Source: Strigamia acuminata
Taxonomy: Eukaryota; Arthropoda; Chilopoda; Geophilomorpha; Linotaeniidae
Reading direction: 5' to 3'
DNA length: 64,000 nucleotides
Assembly (NCBI GenBank): GCA_949358305.1
Contig: CASHSZ010000020.1
Location: forward strand, 27,603 to 91,602
Part shown: in pieces, positions 22,965-37,419 of the stretch
How the letters are laid out: each line of letters opens with the position of its first letter
How positions within the stretch are numbered: the stretch's first letter is position 1
The notes under the pieces: generated by a model
The model's input: the letters and a program-made list of their open reading frames with translations, nothing else
What the model was told of the DNA's origin: nothing
Database searches by the model: none
Program-made: the position numbers and the translations under genes

Positions 22965-25040
22965 GTTTCTAAAACTTACATTGGAGCCTTCTACTAAGGT
23001 TTAAACACTATTTCTGAACATTCAGAGACATTGGTCTTGTGGTGTTTGTGCTAAGTCAACTGTGATGAGATCAAAAGTCTATTCTCCCAAATCATTGGTT
23101 GGATGTTTCTAAAACTTACATTGGAGCCTTCTACTAAGGTTTAAACACTATTTCTGAACATTCAGAGACATTGGTCTTGTGGTGTTTGTGCTAAGTCAAC
23201 TGTGATGAGATCAAAAGTCTATTCTCCCAAATCATTGGTTGGATGTTTCTAAAACTTACATTGGAGCCTTCTACTAAGGTTTAAACACTATTTCTGAACA
23301 TTCAGAGACATTGGTCTTGTGGTGTTTGTGCTAAGTCAACTGTGATGAGATCAAAATTCTATTCTCCCAAATCATTGGTTGGTTGTTTCTAAAACTTACA
23401 TTGGAGCCTTCTACTAGGGTTTAAACACTATTTCTGAACATTCAGAGACATTGGTCTTGTGGTGTTTGTGCTAAGTCAACTGTGATGAGATCAAAAGTCT
23501 ATTCTCCCAAATCATTGGTTGGATGTTTCTAAAACTTACATTGGAGCCTTCTACTAAGGTTTAAACACTATTTCTGAACGTTCAGAGACATTGGTCTTGT
23601 GGTGTTTGTGCTAAGTCAACTGTGATGAGATCAAAAGTCTATTCAACCAAATCATCGCTTGGATGTTGCTAAAACTTACATTGAAGGCTTCTACTAAGGT
23701 TTAAACACTATTTCTGAACATCCAGAGACATTGGTCTTGTGGTGTTTGTGCTAAGTCAACTGTGATGAGATCAAAAGTCTATTCTCCCAAATCATCGGTT
23801 GGATGTTTCTAAAACTTACATTGGAGCCTTCTACTAAGGTTTAAACACTATTTCTGAACATTCAGAGACATTGGTCTTGTGGTGTTTGTGCTAAGTCAAC
23901 TGTGATGAGATCAAAAGTCTATTCTCCCAAATCATTGGTTGGATGTTTCTAAAACTTACATTGGAGCCTTCTACTAAGGTTTAAACACTATTTCTGAACA
24001 TTCAGAGACATTGGTCTTGTGGTGTTTGTGCTAAGTCAACTGTGATGAGATCAAAAGTCTATTCTCCCAAATCATTGGTTGGATGTTTCTAAAACTTACA
24101 TTGGAGCCTTCTACTAAGGTTTAAACACTATTTCTGAACATTCAGAGACATTGGTCTTGTGGTGTTTGTGCTAAGTCAACTGTGATGAGATCAAAAGTCT
24201 ATTCTCCCAAATCATTGGTTGGATGTTTCTAAAACTTACATTGGAGCCTTCTACTAAGGTTTAAACACTATTTCTGAACATTCAGAGACATTGGTCTTGT
24301 GGTGTTTGTGCTAAGTCAACTGTGATGAGATCAAAATTCTATTCTCCCAAATCATTGGTTGGTTGTTTCTAAAACTTACATTGGAGCCTTCTACTAGGGT
24401 TTAAACACTATTTCTGAACATTCAGAGACATTGGTCTTGTGGTGTTTGTGCTAAGTCAACTGTGATGAGATCAAAAGTCTATTCTCCCAAATCATTGGTT
24501 GGATGTTTCTAAAACTTACATTGGAGCCTTCTACTAAGGTTTAAACACTATTTCTGAACGTTCAGAGACATTGGTCTTGTGGTGTTTGTGCTAAGTCAAC
24601 TGTGATGAGATCAAAAGTCTATTCAACCAAATCATCGCTTGGATGTTGCTAAAACTTACATTGAAGGCTTCTACTAAGGTTTAAACACTATTTCTGAACA
24701 TCCAGAGACATTGGTCTTGTGGTGTTTGTGCTAAGTCAACTGTGATGAGATCAAAAGTCTATTCTCCCAAATCATCGGTTGGATGTTTCTAAAACTTACA
24801 TTGGAGCCTTCTACTAAGGTTTAAACACTATTTCTGAACATTCAGAGACATTGGTCTTGTGGTGTTTGTGCTAAGTCAACTGTGATGAGATCAAAAGTCT
24901 ATTCTCCCAAATCATTGGTTGGATGTTTCTAAAACTTACATTGGAGCCTTCTACTAAGGTTTAAACACTATTTCTGAACATTCAGAGACATTGGTCTTGT
25001 GGTGTTTGTGCTAAGTCAACTGTGATGAGATCAAAAGTCT
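22965..25040 (+). repeat. 980-bp (7-mer) higher-order duplication
   Basis: Diagnostic variants recur at an offset of 980 bp: TCAAAATTCT (23351/24331), GGTTGTTTCT (23381/24361), TCTACTAGGG, GAACGTTCAG and the ATTCAACCAAATCATCGCTT monomer. Agreement is lost before about 22965 and after about 25040, so the limits are approximate. Confidence 0.8.
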
Positions 25041-27349
25041 ATTCTCCCAAATCATCGGTTGAATGTTTCTAAAACTTACATTGGAGCCTTCTACTAAGGT
25101 TTAAACACTATTTCTGAACATTCAGAGACATTGGTCTTGTGGTGTTTGTGCTAAGTCAACTGTGATGAGATCAAAAGTCTATTCTCCCAAATCATCGGTT
25201 GAATGTTTCTAAAACTTACATTGGAGCCTTCTACTAAGGTTTAAACACTATTTCTGAACATTCAGAGACATTGGTCTTGTGGTGTTTGTGCTAAGTCAAC
25301 TGTGATGAGATCAAAAGTTTATTCTCCCAAATCATCGGTTGAATGTTTCTAAAACTTACATTGGAGCCTTCTACTAAAGTTTAAACACTATTTCTGAACA
25401 TTCAGAGACATTGGTCTTGTGGTGTTTGTGCTAAGTCAACTGTGATGAGATCAAAAGTCTATTCTCCCAAATCATCGGTTGGATGTTTCTAAAACTTACA
25501 TTGGAGCCTTCTACTAAGGTTTAAACACTATTTCTAAACATTCAGAGACATTGGTCTTGTGGTGTTTGTGCTAAGTCAACTGCGATGTGAAATATGCTCA
25601 AAATTTTTTTTTCAAAATTTATTGCTTGGGTGTTGCTAAAACTTATATTGAAGGCTTCTACTAAGGTTTAAAAACTATTTCTAAACATTCAGAGACATTG
25701 GACTTGTGGTGTTTGTGCTAAGTCAACTGTGATGAGATCAAAAGTCTATTCTCCCAAATCATTGGTTGGATGTTTCTAAAACTTACATTGGAGCCTTCTA
25801 CTAAGGTTTAAACACTATTTCTGAACATTCAGAGACATTGGTCTTGTGGTGTTTGTGCTAAGTCAACTGTGATGAGATCAAAAGTCTATTCTCCCAAATC
25901 ATTGGTTGGATGTTTCTAAAACTTACATTGGAGCCTTCTACTAAGGTTTAAACACTATTTCTGAACATTCAGAGACATTGGTCTTGTGGTGTTTGTGCTA
26001 AGTCAACTGTGATGAGATCAAAAGTCTATTCTCCCAAATCATCGGTTGAATGTTTCTAAAACTTACATTGGAGCCTTCTACTAAGGTTTAAACACTATTT
26101 CTGAACATTCAGAGACATTGGTCTTGTGGTGTTTGTGCTAAGTCAACTGTGATGAGATCAAAAGTCTATTCTCCCAAATCATCGGTTGAATGTTTCTAAA
26201 ACTTACATTGGAGCCTTCTACTAAGGTTTAAACACTATTTCTGAACATTCAGAGACATTGGTCTTGTGGTGTTTGTGCTAAGTCAACTGTGATGAGATCA
26301 AAAGTCTATTCTCCCAAATCATCGGTTGGATGTTTCTAAAACTTACATTGGAGCCTTCTACTAAGGTTTAAACACTATTTCTAAACATTCAGAGACATTG
26401 GTCTTGTGGTGTTTGTGCTAAGTCAACTGCGATGTGAAATATGCTCAAAATTTTTTTTTCAAAATTTATTGCTTGGGTGTTGCTAAAACTTATATTGAAG
26501 GCTTCTACTAAGGTTTAAAAACTATTTCTAAACATTCAGAGACATTGGACTTGTGGTGTTTGTGCTAAGTCAACTGTGATGAGATCAAAAGTCTATTCTC
26601 CCAAATCATTGGTTGGATGTTTCTAAAATTTACATTGGAGCCTTCTACTAAGGTTTAAACACTATTTCTGAACATTCAGAGACATTGGTCTTGTGGTGTT
26701 TGTGCTAAGTCAACTGTGATGAGATCAAAAGTCTATTCTCCCAAATCATTGGTTGGATGTTTCTAAAACTTACATTGGAGCCTTCTACTAAGGTTTAAAC
26801 ACTATTTCTGAACATTCAGAGACATTGGTCTTGTGGTGTTTGTACTAAGTCAACTGTGATGAGATCAAAAGTCTATTCTCCCAAATCATCGGTTGAATGT
26901 TTCTAAAACTTACATTGGAGCCTTCTACTAAGGTTTAAACACTATTTCTGAACATTCAGAGACATTGGTCTTGTGGTGTTTGTGCTAAGTCAACTGTGAT
27001 GAGATCAAAAGTCTATTCTCCCAAATCATTGGTTGGATGTTTCTAAAACTTACATTGGAGCCTTCTACTAAGGTTTAAACACTATTTCTGAACATTCAGA
27101 GACATTGGTCTTGTGGTGTTTGTGCTAAGTCAACTGTGATGAGATCAAAAGTCTATTCTCCCAAATCATCGGTTGAATGTTTCTAAAACTTACATTGGAG
27201 CCTTCTACTAAAGTTTAAACACTATTTCTGAACATTCAGAGACATTGGTCTTGTGGTGTTTGTGCTAAGTCAACTGTGATGAGATCAAAAGTCTATTCTC
27301 CCAAATCATCGGTTGGATGTTTCTAAAACTTACATTGGAGCCTTCTACT

Positions 27350-30300
27350 AAGGTTTAAACACTATTTCTAAACATTCAGAGACATTGGTCTTGTGGTGTT
27401 TGTGCTAAGTCAACTGCGATGTGAAATATGCTCAAAATTTTTTTTTCAAAATTTATTGCTTGGGTGTTGCTAAAACTTATATTGAAGGCTTCTACTAAGG
27501 TTTAAAAACTATTTCTAAACATTCAGAGACATTGGACTTGTGGTGTTTGTGCTAAGTCAACTGTGATGAGATCAAAAGTCTATTCTCCCAAATCATTGGT
27601 TGGATGTTTCTAAAACTTACATTGGAGCCTTCTACTAAGGTTTAAACACTATTTCTGAACATTCAGAGACATTGGTCTTGTGGTGTTTGTGCTAAGTCAA
27701 CTGTGATGAGATCAAAAGTCTATTCTCCCAAATCATCGGTTGAATGTTTCTAAAACTTACATTGGAGCCTTCTACTAAAGTTTAAACACTATTTCTGAAC
27801 ATTCAGAGACATTGGTCTTGTGGTGTTTGTGCTAAGTCAACTGTGATGAGATCAAAAGTCTATTCTCCCAAATCATCGGTTGGATGTTTCTAAAACTTAC
27901 ATTGGAGCCTTCTACTAAGGTTTAAAGACTATTTCTAAACATTCAGAGACATTGGTCTTGTGGTGTTTGTGCTAAGTCAACTGCGATGTGAAATATGCTC
28001 AAAATTTTTTTTTCAAAATTTATTGCTTGGGTGTTGCTAAAACTTATATTGAAGGCTTCTACTAAGGTTTAAAAACTATTTCTAAACATTCAGAGACATT
28101 GGACTTGTGGTGTTTGTGCTAAGTCAACTGTGATGAGATCAAAAGTCTATTATCCCAAATCATCGGTTGGATGTTTCTAAAACTTACATTGGAGCCTTCT
28201 ACTAAGGTTTAAACACTATTTCTAAACATTCAGAGACATTGGTCTTGTGGTGTTTGTGCTAAGTCAACTGCGATGTGAAATATGCTCAAAATTTTTTTTT
28301 CAAAATTTATTGCTTGGGTGTTGCTAAAACTTATATTGAAGGCTTCTACTAAGGTTTAAAAACTATTTCTAAACATTCAGAGACATTGGTCTTGTGGTGT
28401 TTGTGCTAAGTCAACTGTGATGAGATCAAAAGTCTATTCTCCCAAATCATTGGTTGGATGTTTCTAAAACTTACATTGGAGCCTTCTACTAAGGTTTAAA
28501 CACTATTTCTAAACATTCAGAGACATTGGTCTTGTGGTGTTTGTGCTAAGTCAACTGCGATGTGAAATATGCTCAAAATTTTTTTTTCAAAATTTATTGC
28601 TTGGGTGTTGCTAAAACTTACATTGGAGCCTTCTACTAAGGTTTAAACACTATTTCTGAACATTCAGAGACATTGGTCTTGTGGTGTTTGTGCTAAGTCA
28701 ACTGTGATGAGATCAAAAGTCTATTCTCCCAAATCATTGGTTGGATGTTTCTAAAACTTACATTGGAGCCTTCTACTAAGGTTTAAACACTATTTCTGAA
28801 CATTCAGAGACATTGGTCTTGTGGTGTTTGTGCTAAGTCAACTGTGATGAGATCAAAAGTCTATTCTCCCAAATCATTGGTTGGATGTTTCTAAAACTTA
28901 CATTGGAGCCTTCTACTAGGGTTTAAACACTATTTCTGAACATTCAGAGACATTGGTCTTGTGGTGTTTGTGCTAAGTCAACTGTGATGAGATCAAAAGT
29001 CTATTCTCCCAAATCATTGGTTGGATGTTTCTAAAACTTACATTGGAGCCTTCTACTAAGGTTTAAACACTATTTCTGAACATTCAGAGACATTGGTCTT
29101 GTGGTGTTTGTGCTAAGTCAACTGTGATGTGAAAGAAGCTCAAAATTTTTTTTTCAAAATTTATTGCTTGGGTGTTGCTAAAACTTATATTGAAGGCTTC
29201 TACTAAGGTTTAAACACTATTTCTGAACATTCAGAGACATTGGTCTTGTGGTGTTTGTGCTAAGTCAACTGTGATGAGATCAAAAGTCTATTCTCCCAAA
29301 TCATTGGTTGGATGTTTCTAAAACTTACATTGGAGCCTTCTACTAGGGTTTAAACACTATTTCTGAACATTCAGAGACATTGGTCTTGTGGTGTTTGTGC
29401 TAAGTCAACTGTGATGAGATCAAAAGTCTATTCTCCCAAATCATTGGTTGGATGTTTCTAAAACTTACATTGGAGCCTTCTACTAAGGTTTAAACACTAT
29501 TTCTGAACATTCAGAGACATTGGTCTTGTGGTGTTTGTGCTAAGTCAACTGTGATGTGAAAGAAGCTCAAAATTTTTTTTTCAAAATTTATTGCTTGGGT
29601 GTTACTAAAACTTATATTGAAGGCTTCTACTAAGGTTTAAACACTATTTCTGAACATTCAGAGACATTGGTCTTGTGGTGTTTGTGCTAAGTCAACTGTG
29701 ATGAGATCAAAAGTCTATTCTCCCAAATCATTGGTTGGATGTTTCTAAAACTTACATTGGAGCCTTCTACTAAGGTTTAAACACTATTTCTGAACATTCA
29801 GAGACATTGGTCTTGTGGTGTTTGTGCTAAGTCAACTGTGATGAGATCAAAAGTCTATTCTCCCAAATCATCGGTTGGATGTTTCTAAAACTTACATTGG
29901 AGCCTTCTACTAAGGTTTAAACACTATTTCTGAACATTCAGAGACATTGGTCTTGTGGTGTTTGTGCTAAGTCAACTGTGATGAGATCAAAAGTCTATTC
30001 TCCCAAATCATCGGTTGAATGTTTCTAAAACTTACATTGGAGCCTTCTACTAAGGTTTAAACACTATTTCTAAACATTCAGAGACATTGGTCTTGTGGTG
30101 TTTGTGCTAAGTCAACTGCGATGTGAAATATGCTCAAAATTTTTTTTTCAAAATTTATTGCTTGGGTGTTGCTAAAACTTATATTGAAGGCTTCTACTAA
30201 GGTTTAAAAACTATTTCTAAACATTCAGAGACATTGGACTTGTGGTGTTTGTGCTAAGTCAACTGTGATGAGATCAAAAGTCTATTCTCCCAAATCATTG

Positions 30301-31600
30301 GTTGGATGTTTCTAAAACTTACATTGGAGCCTTCTACTAAGGTTTAAACACTATTTCTGAACATTCAGAGACATTGGTCTTGTGGTGTTTGTGCTAAGTC
30401 AACTGTGATGAGATCAAAAGTCTATTCTCCCAAATCATCGGTTGAATGTTTCTAAAACTTACATTGGAGCCTTCTACGAAAGTTTAAACACTATTTCTGA
30501 ACATTCAGAGACATTGGTCTTGTGGTGTTTGTGCTAAGTCAACTGTGATGAGATCAAAAGTCTATTCTCCCAAATCATCGGTTGGATGTTTCTAAAACTT
30601 ACATTGGAGCCTTCTACTAAGGTTTAAAGACTATTTCTAAACATTCAGAGACATTGGTCTTGTGGTGTTTGTGCTAAGTCAACTGCGATGTGAAATATGC
30701 TCAAAATTTTTTTTTCAAAATTTATTGCTTGGGTGTTGCTAAAACTTATATTGAAGGCTTCTACTAAGGTTTAAAAACTATTTCTAAACATTCAGAGACA
30801 TTGGACTTGTGGTGTTTGTGCTAAGTCAACTGTGATGAGATCAAAAGTCTATTATCCCAAATCATCGGTTGGATGTTTCTAAAACTTACATTGGAGCCTT
30901 CTACTAAGGTTTAAACACTATTTCTAAACATTCAGAGACATTGGTCTTGTGGTGTTTGTGCTAAGTCAACTGCGATGTGAAATATGCTCAAAATTTTTTT
31001 TTCAAAATTTATTGCTTGGGTGTTGCTAAAACTTATATTGAAGGCTTCTACTAAGGTTTAAAAACTATTTCTAAACATTCAGAGACATTGGACTTGTGGT
31101 GTTTGTGCTAAGTCAACTGTGATGAGATCAAAAGTCTATTCTCCCAAATCATTGGTTGGATGTTTCTAAAACTTACATTGGAGCCTTCTACTAAGGTTTA
31201 AACACTATTTCTAAACATTCAGAGACATTGGTCTTGTGGTGTTTGTGCTAAGTCAACTGCGATGTGAAATATGCTCAAAATTTTTTTTTCAAAATTTATT
31301 GCTTGGGTGTTGCTAAAACTTACATTGGAGCCTTCTACTAAGGTTTAAACACTATTTCTGAACATTCAGAGACATTGGTCTTGTGGTGTTTGTGCTAAGT
31401 CAACTGTGATGAGATCAAAAGTCTATTCTCCCAAATCATTGGTTGGATGTTTCTAAAACTTACATTGGAGCCTTCTACTAAGGTTTAAACACTATTTCTG
31501 AACATTCAGAGACATTGGTCTTGTGGTGTTTGTGCTAAGTCAACTGTGATGAGATCAAAAGTCTATTCTCCCAAATCATTGGTTGGATGTTTCTAAAACT
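27350..31600 (+). repeat. 2702-bp (19-mer) higher-order duplication with B/A chimeric monomers
   Basis: TTTAAAGACT (27921/30623), TATTATCCC and a chimeric monomer (B-type body joined to an A-type CATTGGAGCC end at 28621/31323) recur 2702 bp apart, which equals 19 monomers including 6 B. The copies, about 27350-28900 and 30050-31600, differ at a few sites, for example TCTACTAAAG against TCTACGAAAG. Confidence 0.75.
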
Positions 31601-34600
31601 TACATTGGAGCCTTCTACTAAGGTTTAAACACTATTTCTGAACATTCAGAGACATTGGTCTTGTGGTGTTTGTGCTAAGTCAACTGCGATGTGAAATGAG
31701 CTCAAAATTTTTTTTTCAAAATTTATTGCTTGGGTGTTGCTAAAACTTATATTGAAGGCTTCTACTAAGGTTTAAACACTATTTCTGAGCATTCAGAGAC
31801 ATTGGACTTATGGTGTTTGTGCTAAGTCAACTGTGATGAGATCAAAAGTCTATTCTCCCAAATCATCGGTTGGATGTTTCTAAAACTTACATTGGAGCCT
31901 TCTACTAAGGTTTAAACACTATTTCTGAACATTCAGAGACATTGGTCTTGTGGTGTTTGTGCTAAGTCAACTGTGATGAGATCAAAAGTTTATTCTCCCA
32001 AATCATCGGTTGAATGTTTCTAAAACTTACATTGGAGCCTTCTACTAAAGTTTAAACACTATTTCTGAACATTCAGAGACATTGGTCTTGTGGTGTTTGT
32101 GCTAAGTCAACTGTGATGAGATCAAAAGTCTATTCTCCCAAATCATCGGTTGGATGTTTCTAAAACTTACATTGGAGCCTTCTACTAAGGTTTAAACACT
32201 ATTTCTAAACATTCAGAGACATTGGTCTTGTGGTGTTTGTGCTAAGTCAACTGCGATGTGAAATATGCTCAAAATTTTTTTTTCAAAATTTATTGCTTGG
32301 GTGTTGCTAAAACTTATATTGAAGGCTTCTACTAAGGTTTAAAAACTATTTCTAAACATTCAGAGACATTGGACTTGTGGTGTTTGTGCTAAGTCAACTG
32401 TGATGAGATCAAAAGTCTATTCTCCCAAATCATTGGTTGGATGTTTCTAAAACTTACATTGGAGCCTTCTACTAAGGTTTAAACACTATTTCTGAACATT
32501 CAGAGACATTGGTCTTGTGGTGTTTGTGCTAAGTCAACTGTGATGAGATCAAAAGTCTATTCTCCCAAATCATTGGTTGGATGTTTCTAAAACTTACATT
32601 GGAGCCTTCTACTAAGGTTTAAACACTATTTCTGAACATTCAGAGACATTGGTCTTGTGGTGTTTGTGCTAAGTCAACTGTGATGAGATCAAAAGTCTAT
32701 TCTCCCAAATCATCGGTTGAATGTTTCTAAAACTTACATTGGAGCCTTCTACTAAGGTTTAAACACTATTTCTGAACATTCAGAGACATTGGTCTTGTGG
32801 TGTTTGTGCTAAGTCAACTGTGATGAGATCAAAAGTCTATTCTCCCAAATCATCGGTTGAATGTTTCTAAAACTTACATTGGAGCCTTCTACTAAGGTTT
32901 AAACACTATTTCTAAACATTCAGAGACATTGGTCTTGTGGTGTTTGTGCTAAGTCAACTGCGATGTGAAATATGCTCAAAATTTTTTTTTCAAAATTTAT
33001 TGCTTGGGTGTTGCTAAAACTTATATTGAAGGCTTCTACTAAGGTTTAAAAACTATTTCTAAACATTCAGAGACATTGGACTTGTGGTGTTTGTGCTAAG
33101 TCAACTGTGATGAGATCAAAAGTCTATTCTCCCAAATCATTGGTTGGATGTTTTTAAAACTTACATTGGAGCCTTCTACTAAGGTTTAAACACTATTTCT
33201 GAACATTCAGAGACATTGGTCTTGTGGTGTTTGTGCTAAGTCAACTGTGATGAGATCAAAAGTCTATTCTCCCAAATCATCGGTTGGATGTGTCTAAAAC
33301 TTACATTGGAGCCTTCTACTAAGGTTTAAACACTATTTCTAAACATTCAGAGACATTGGTCTTGTGGTGTTTGTGCTAAGTCAACTGCGATGTGAAATAT
33401 GCTCAAAATTTTTTTTTCAAAATTTATTGCTTGGGTGTTGCTAAAACTTATATTGAAGGCTTCTACTAAGGTTTAAAAACTATTTCTAAACATTCAGAGA
33501 CATTGGACTTGTGGTGTTTGTGCTAAGTCAACTGTGATGAGATCAAAAGTCTATTCTCCCAAATCATTGGTTGGATGTTTCTAAAACTTACATTGGAGCC
33601 TTCTACTAAGGTTTAAACACTATTTCTGAACATTCAGAGACATTGGTCTTGTGGTGTTTGTGCTAAGTCAACTGTGATGAGATCAAAAGTTTATTCTCCC
33701 AAATCATCGGTTGGATGTTTCTAAAACTTACATTGGAGCCTTCTACTAAGGTTTAAACACTATTTTTGAACATTCAGAGACATTGGTCTTGTGGTGTTTG
33801 TGCTAAGTCAACTGTGATGAGATCAAAAGTCTATTCTCCCAAATTATTGGTTGGATGTTTCTAAAACTTACATTGGAGCCTTCTACTAAGGTTTAAACAC
33901 TATTTCTGAACATTCAGAGACATTGGTCTTGTGGTGTTTGTGCTAAGTCAACTGTGATGAGATCAAAAGTCTATTATCCCAAATCATCGGTTGGATGTTT
34001 CTAAAACTTACATTGGAGCCTTCTACTAAGGTTTAAACACTATTTCTAAACATTCAGAGACATTGGTCTTGTGGTGTTTGTGCTAAGTCAACTGTGATGA
34101 GATCAAAAGTCTATTCTCCCAAATCATTGGTTGGATGTTTCTAAAACTTACATTGGAGCCTTCTACTAAGGTTTAAACACTATTTCTAAACATTCAGAGA
34201 CATTGGTCTTGTGGTGTTTGTGCTAAGTCAACTGCGATGTGAAATATGCTCAAAATTTTTTTTTCAAAATTTATTGCTTGGGTGTTGCTAAAACTTATAT
34301 TGAAGGCTTCTACTAAGGTTTAAAAACTATTTCTAAACATTCAGAGACATTGGACTTGTGGTGTTTGTGCTAAGTCAACTGTGATGAGATCAAAAGTCTA
34401 TTCTCCCAAATCATTGGTTGGATGTTTCTAAAACTTACATTGGAGCCTTCTACTAAGGTTTAAACACTATTTCTGAACATTCAGAGACATTGGTTTTGTG
34501 GTGTTTGTGCTAAGTCAACTGTGATGAGATCAAAAGTCTATTCTCCCAAATCATCGGTTGGATGTTTCTAAAACTTACATTGGAGCCTTCTACTAAGGTT

Positions 34601-35791
34601 TAAACACTATTTCTGAACATTCAGAGACATTGGTCTTGTGGTGTTTGTGCTAAGTCAACTGTGATGAGATCAAAAGTCTATTCTCCCAAATCATTGGTTG
34701 GATGTTTCTAAAACTTACATTGGAGCCTTCTACTAAGGTTTAAACACTATTTCTGAACATTCAGAGACATTGGTCTTGTGGTGTTTGTGCTAAGTCAACT
34801 GTGATGAGATCAAAAGTCTATTATCCCAAATCATCGGTTGGATGTTTCTAAAACTTACATTGGAGCCTTCTACTAAGGTTTAAACACTATTTCTAAACAT
34901 TCAGAGACATTGGTCTTGTGGTGTTTGTGCTAAGTCAACTGCGATGTGAAATATGCTCAAAATTTTTTTTTCAAAATTTATTGCTTGGATGTTGCTAAAA
35001 CTTATATTGAAGGCTTCTACTAAGGTTTAAAAACTATTTCTAAACATTCAGAGACATTGGACTTGTGGTGTTTGTGCTAAGTCAACTGTGATGAGATCAA
35101 AAGTCTATTCTCCCAAATCATTGGTTGGATGTTTCTAAAACTTACATTGGAGCCTTCTACTAAGGTTTAAACACTATTTCTAAACATTTAGAGACATTGG
35201 TCTTGTGGTGTTTGTGCTAAGTCAACTGCGATGTGAAATATGCTCAAAATTTTTTTTTCAAAATTTATTGCTTGGGTGTTGCTAAAACTTATATTGAAGG
35301 CTTCTACTAAGGTTTAAAAACTATTTCTAAACATTCAGAGACATTGGACTTGTGGTGTTTGTGCTAAGTCAACTGTGATGAGATCAAAAGTCTATTCTCC
35401 CAAATCATTGGTTGGATGTTTCTAAAACTTACATTGGAGCCTTCTACTAAGGTTTAAACACTATTTCTGAACATTCAGAGACATTGGTCTTGTGGTGTTT
35501 GTGCTAAGTCAACTGTGATGAGATCAAAAGTTTATTCTCCCAAATCATTGGTTGGATGTTTCTAAAACTTACATTGGAGCCTTCTACTAAGGTTTAAACA
35601 CTATTTCTGAACATTCAGAGACATTGGTCTTGTGGTGTTTGTGCTAAGTCAACTGTGATGAGATCAAAAGTCTATTCTCCCAAATCATCGGTTGAATGTT
35701 TCTAAAACTTACATTGGAGCCTTCTACTAAAGTTTAAACACTATTTCTGAACATTCAGAGACATTGGTCTTGTGGTGTTTGTGCTAAGTCA

Positions 35792-35795
35792 ACTG
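35792..35795. other. Target-site duplication ACTG, left copy
   Basis: The satellite reads AAGTCAACTG, then the BEL LTR begins. ACTGTGATGAG resumes at 45013, so one ACTG is duplicated and the monomer is otherwise uninterrupted. Confidence 0.9.
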
Positions 35796-37367
35796 TGTAG
35801 CAAACAACCTTGGATCTCACAGGAAAAAACTGGCGAATTGGTCACCAAACTCTGGAAACCGCCCGAGACTGTATAGTGGTTGAAGAGACAAGTTGAAATC
35901 CTCTCTCTGAGCATAAGCCTAACTTGAAGAAGGGTTAGGCCTGACTGCATGAAACTAGGCCTGACTGCATTTAGATGAAGTGATTGGCAAAACCTCTTTA
36001 GCTGCTGGGTAGAAATTCCGTGCTCCCAGGGAGGAGGAGAGCAGGCAAAGCTCTCTACTCACAAGTCATCATGAATGTTGAAGTAAAAGAAACCCAGGAA
36101 TAAATTATCCAAAGAAGGAGGAAAAATAACAACTGGTTTTAATACTTAACAACTGATAACAACTGTTGCTTCTTTAGCAACCTACTCTTAACAACTGGTC
36201 ACCTGATTACAATAAATGTCAGTGACCAAACAATACAGATTTGAATAATAACAATAGTGCCGACAAGGTTTCCGTATATCTACAACAGATGTCAAACTTA
36301 ACATAAATAAAGACAAAACTTAACCTAACACCTTGATAACAGTATGACCTGTGCAAACAGCACTTCACTTAAACTTAACAAATAATTCAAAGGCTAAAAC
36401 TAACATTAGTTACACTCAAAACACAATGCTGAGCCCAAACCCAATCACCACCAAAAGAGGGCGCAACGTGTCACAGTTTTAACCCCTTAACAACCATGCA
36501 ATAACAAAAGTAAAAGCTTAGATTAACATCAACTAATATTGGTAAATATACAAACAATAACTAGTAAATATTCCCTATGTCCAGGTTCCATTAAAACCCC
36601 AAAAGAAACAATGACAGGGCACCAGTGCAGCACCAAATCTAAGATGGCGACCATGCAACTGCTAAAATGACGTGAATGGAGCCAGACAAGGTCGCGGGCG
36701 ACTCACAGGCCTTCTCAACGATGGATCTGCGTCCTAGAACGGTCAGTACAACTTTCCCAGTGCTTGGACATTGAAACCCGACCGATTCAACTCATTTGCA
36801 GGACCCATACGACCACGAGAGGCGTCGCAAGGCGTGCGCTCACGCCCGACGCTCGCAAACGCTCACAAACGATGTCCAACGTCCATCCAGCGACCCAAGA
36901 CACCTGTGGAATACCTTAAACACCAATACAAGTTAGTATAAATTAAATTACCAGTGAAACAAGCACTAAAACTGCAATTGTGCTTATTTCAAGTTCTCCT
37001 GTTTCCCAGCTCACTTATGCTATGGCGGCCATCTTGCCGATGCACGCCTATCTCTCTCACAAGTGAACTGGAAACAGGAGAAAACTTATAAATACTAGAA
37101 ATAACACAAACAAGTGAAAAAGACACAGAAAACAATGCCAAAAGACTAAAAACACAACTTCCAAACATTCCAGGTGTGGCAAGCGAAGTGACAACCCCCT
37201 TGAACTTCCAGGATCGTGACAACAAGGCAGCAAACCAACTGGACATGTCAGATAAGAGTTGCAAATCTATTCAAACTTGACAACAAAATTAAAAAGCCTT
37301 TTCTCTCTTTCAGAAAATAAACAACGTGAAATCTCCAGATCTTTTTGTTGCGTTCTTGCTCGCAACA
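35796..37367 (-). repeat. 3' LTR of the BEL/Pao element (1572 bp)
   Basis: It starts TGTAGCAAACAACC at 35796 and ends CTTGCTCGCAACA at 37367. The copy at 43441-45012 has the same length and matched wherever compared. A 91-aa open frame (36989-37264, minus; repeated in the other LTR) shows a hydrophobic stretch but no known domain and is probably chance. Confidence 0.92.
37346..37367 (-). other. LTR-terminal hairpin of the BEL element
   Basis: TGTTGCG and CGCAACA form a perfect 7-bp stem around TTCTTGCT at the exact end of the LTR. It corresponds to the hairpin at 10792-10813 of the non-autonomous element. Confidence 0.6.
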
Positions 37368-37419
37368 TCGCTGCCAGCCGAAAAAGAAGCGGACAGCCGG
37401 CCTAAGCGACTCGACCACG
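37368..37419 (-). other. 3' UTR with polypurine-like tract of the BEL element
   Basis: Only 52 bp separate the polyprotein stop (TAG) from the 3' LTR. On the minus strand it ends GGCTGGCAGCGA directly before the LTR, in the position of the plus-strand primer, and parallels GGTGGGAGCGA in the non-autonomous element. Confidence 0.55.

Larger units (their letters stand above)
17824..35795 (+). repeat. Satellite DNA block 2 (largest block, about 18 kb)
   Basis: The same head-to-tail 140/147-bp monomers as block 1. I counted 28 B-type monomers. B monomers come in three subtypes after GATGTGAAA or GATGTGAAAT: ATATGCTC-, AGAAGCTC- and TGAGCTC-like. The first is usually followed by an A monomer with TTTAAAAACTATTTC and GGACTTG, so these travel as a pair. 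Higher-order duplications of 980 and 2702 bp are embedded. No genes and no foreign sequence are seen. Confidence 0.95.

Noticed and set aside
36989-37264. 91-aa hydrophobic open frame in the BEL LTR (repeated at 44634-44909)
   Set aside because: Present only because the LTR is duplicated; it lies in the promoter/terminator repeat and has no recognisable domain.
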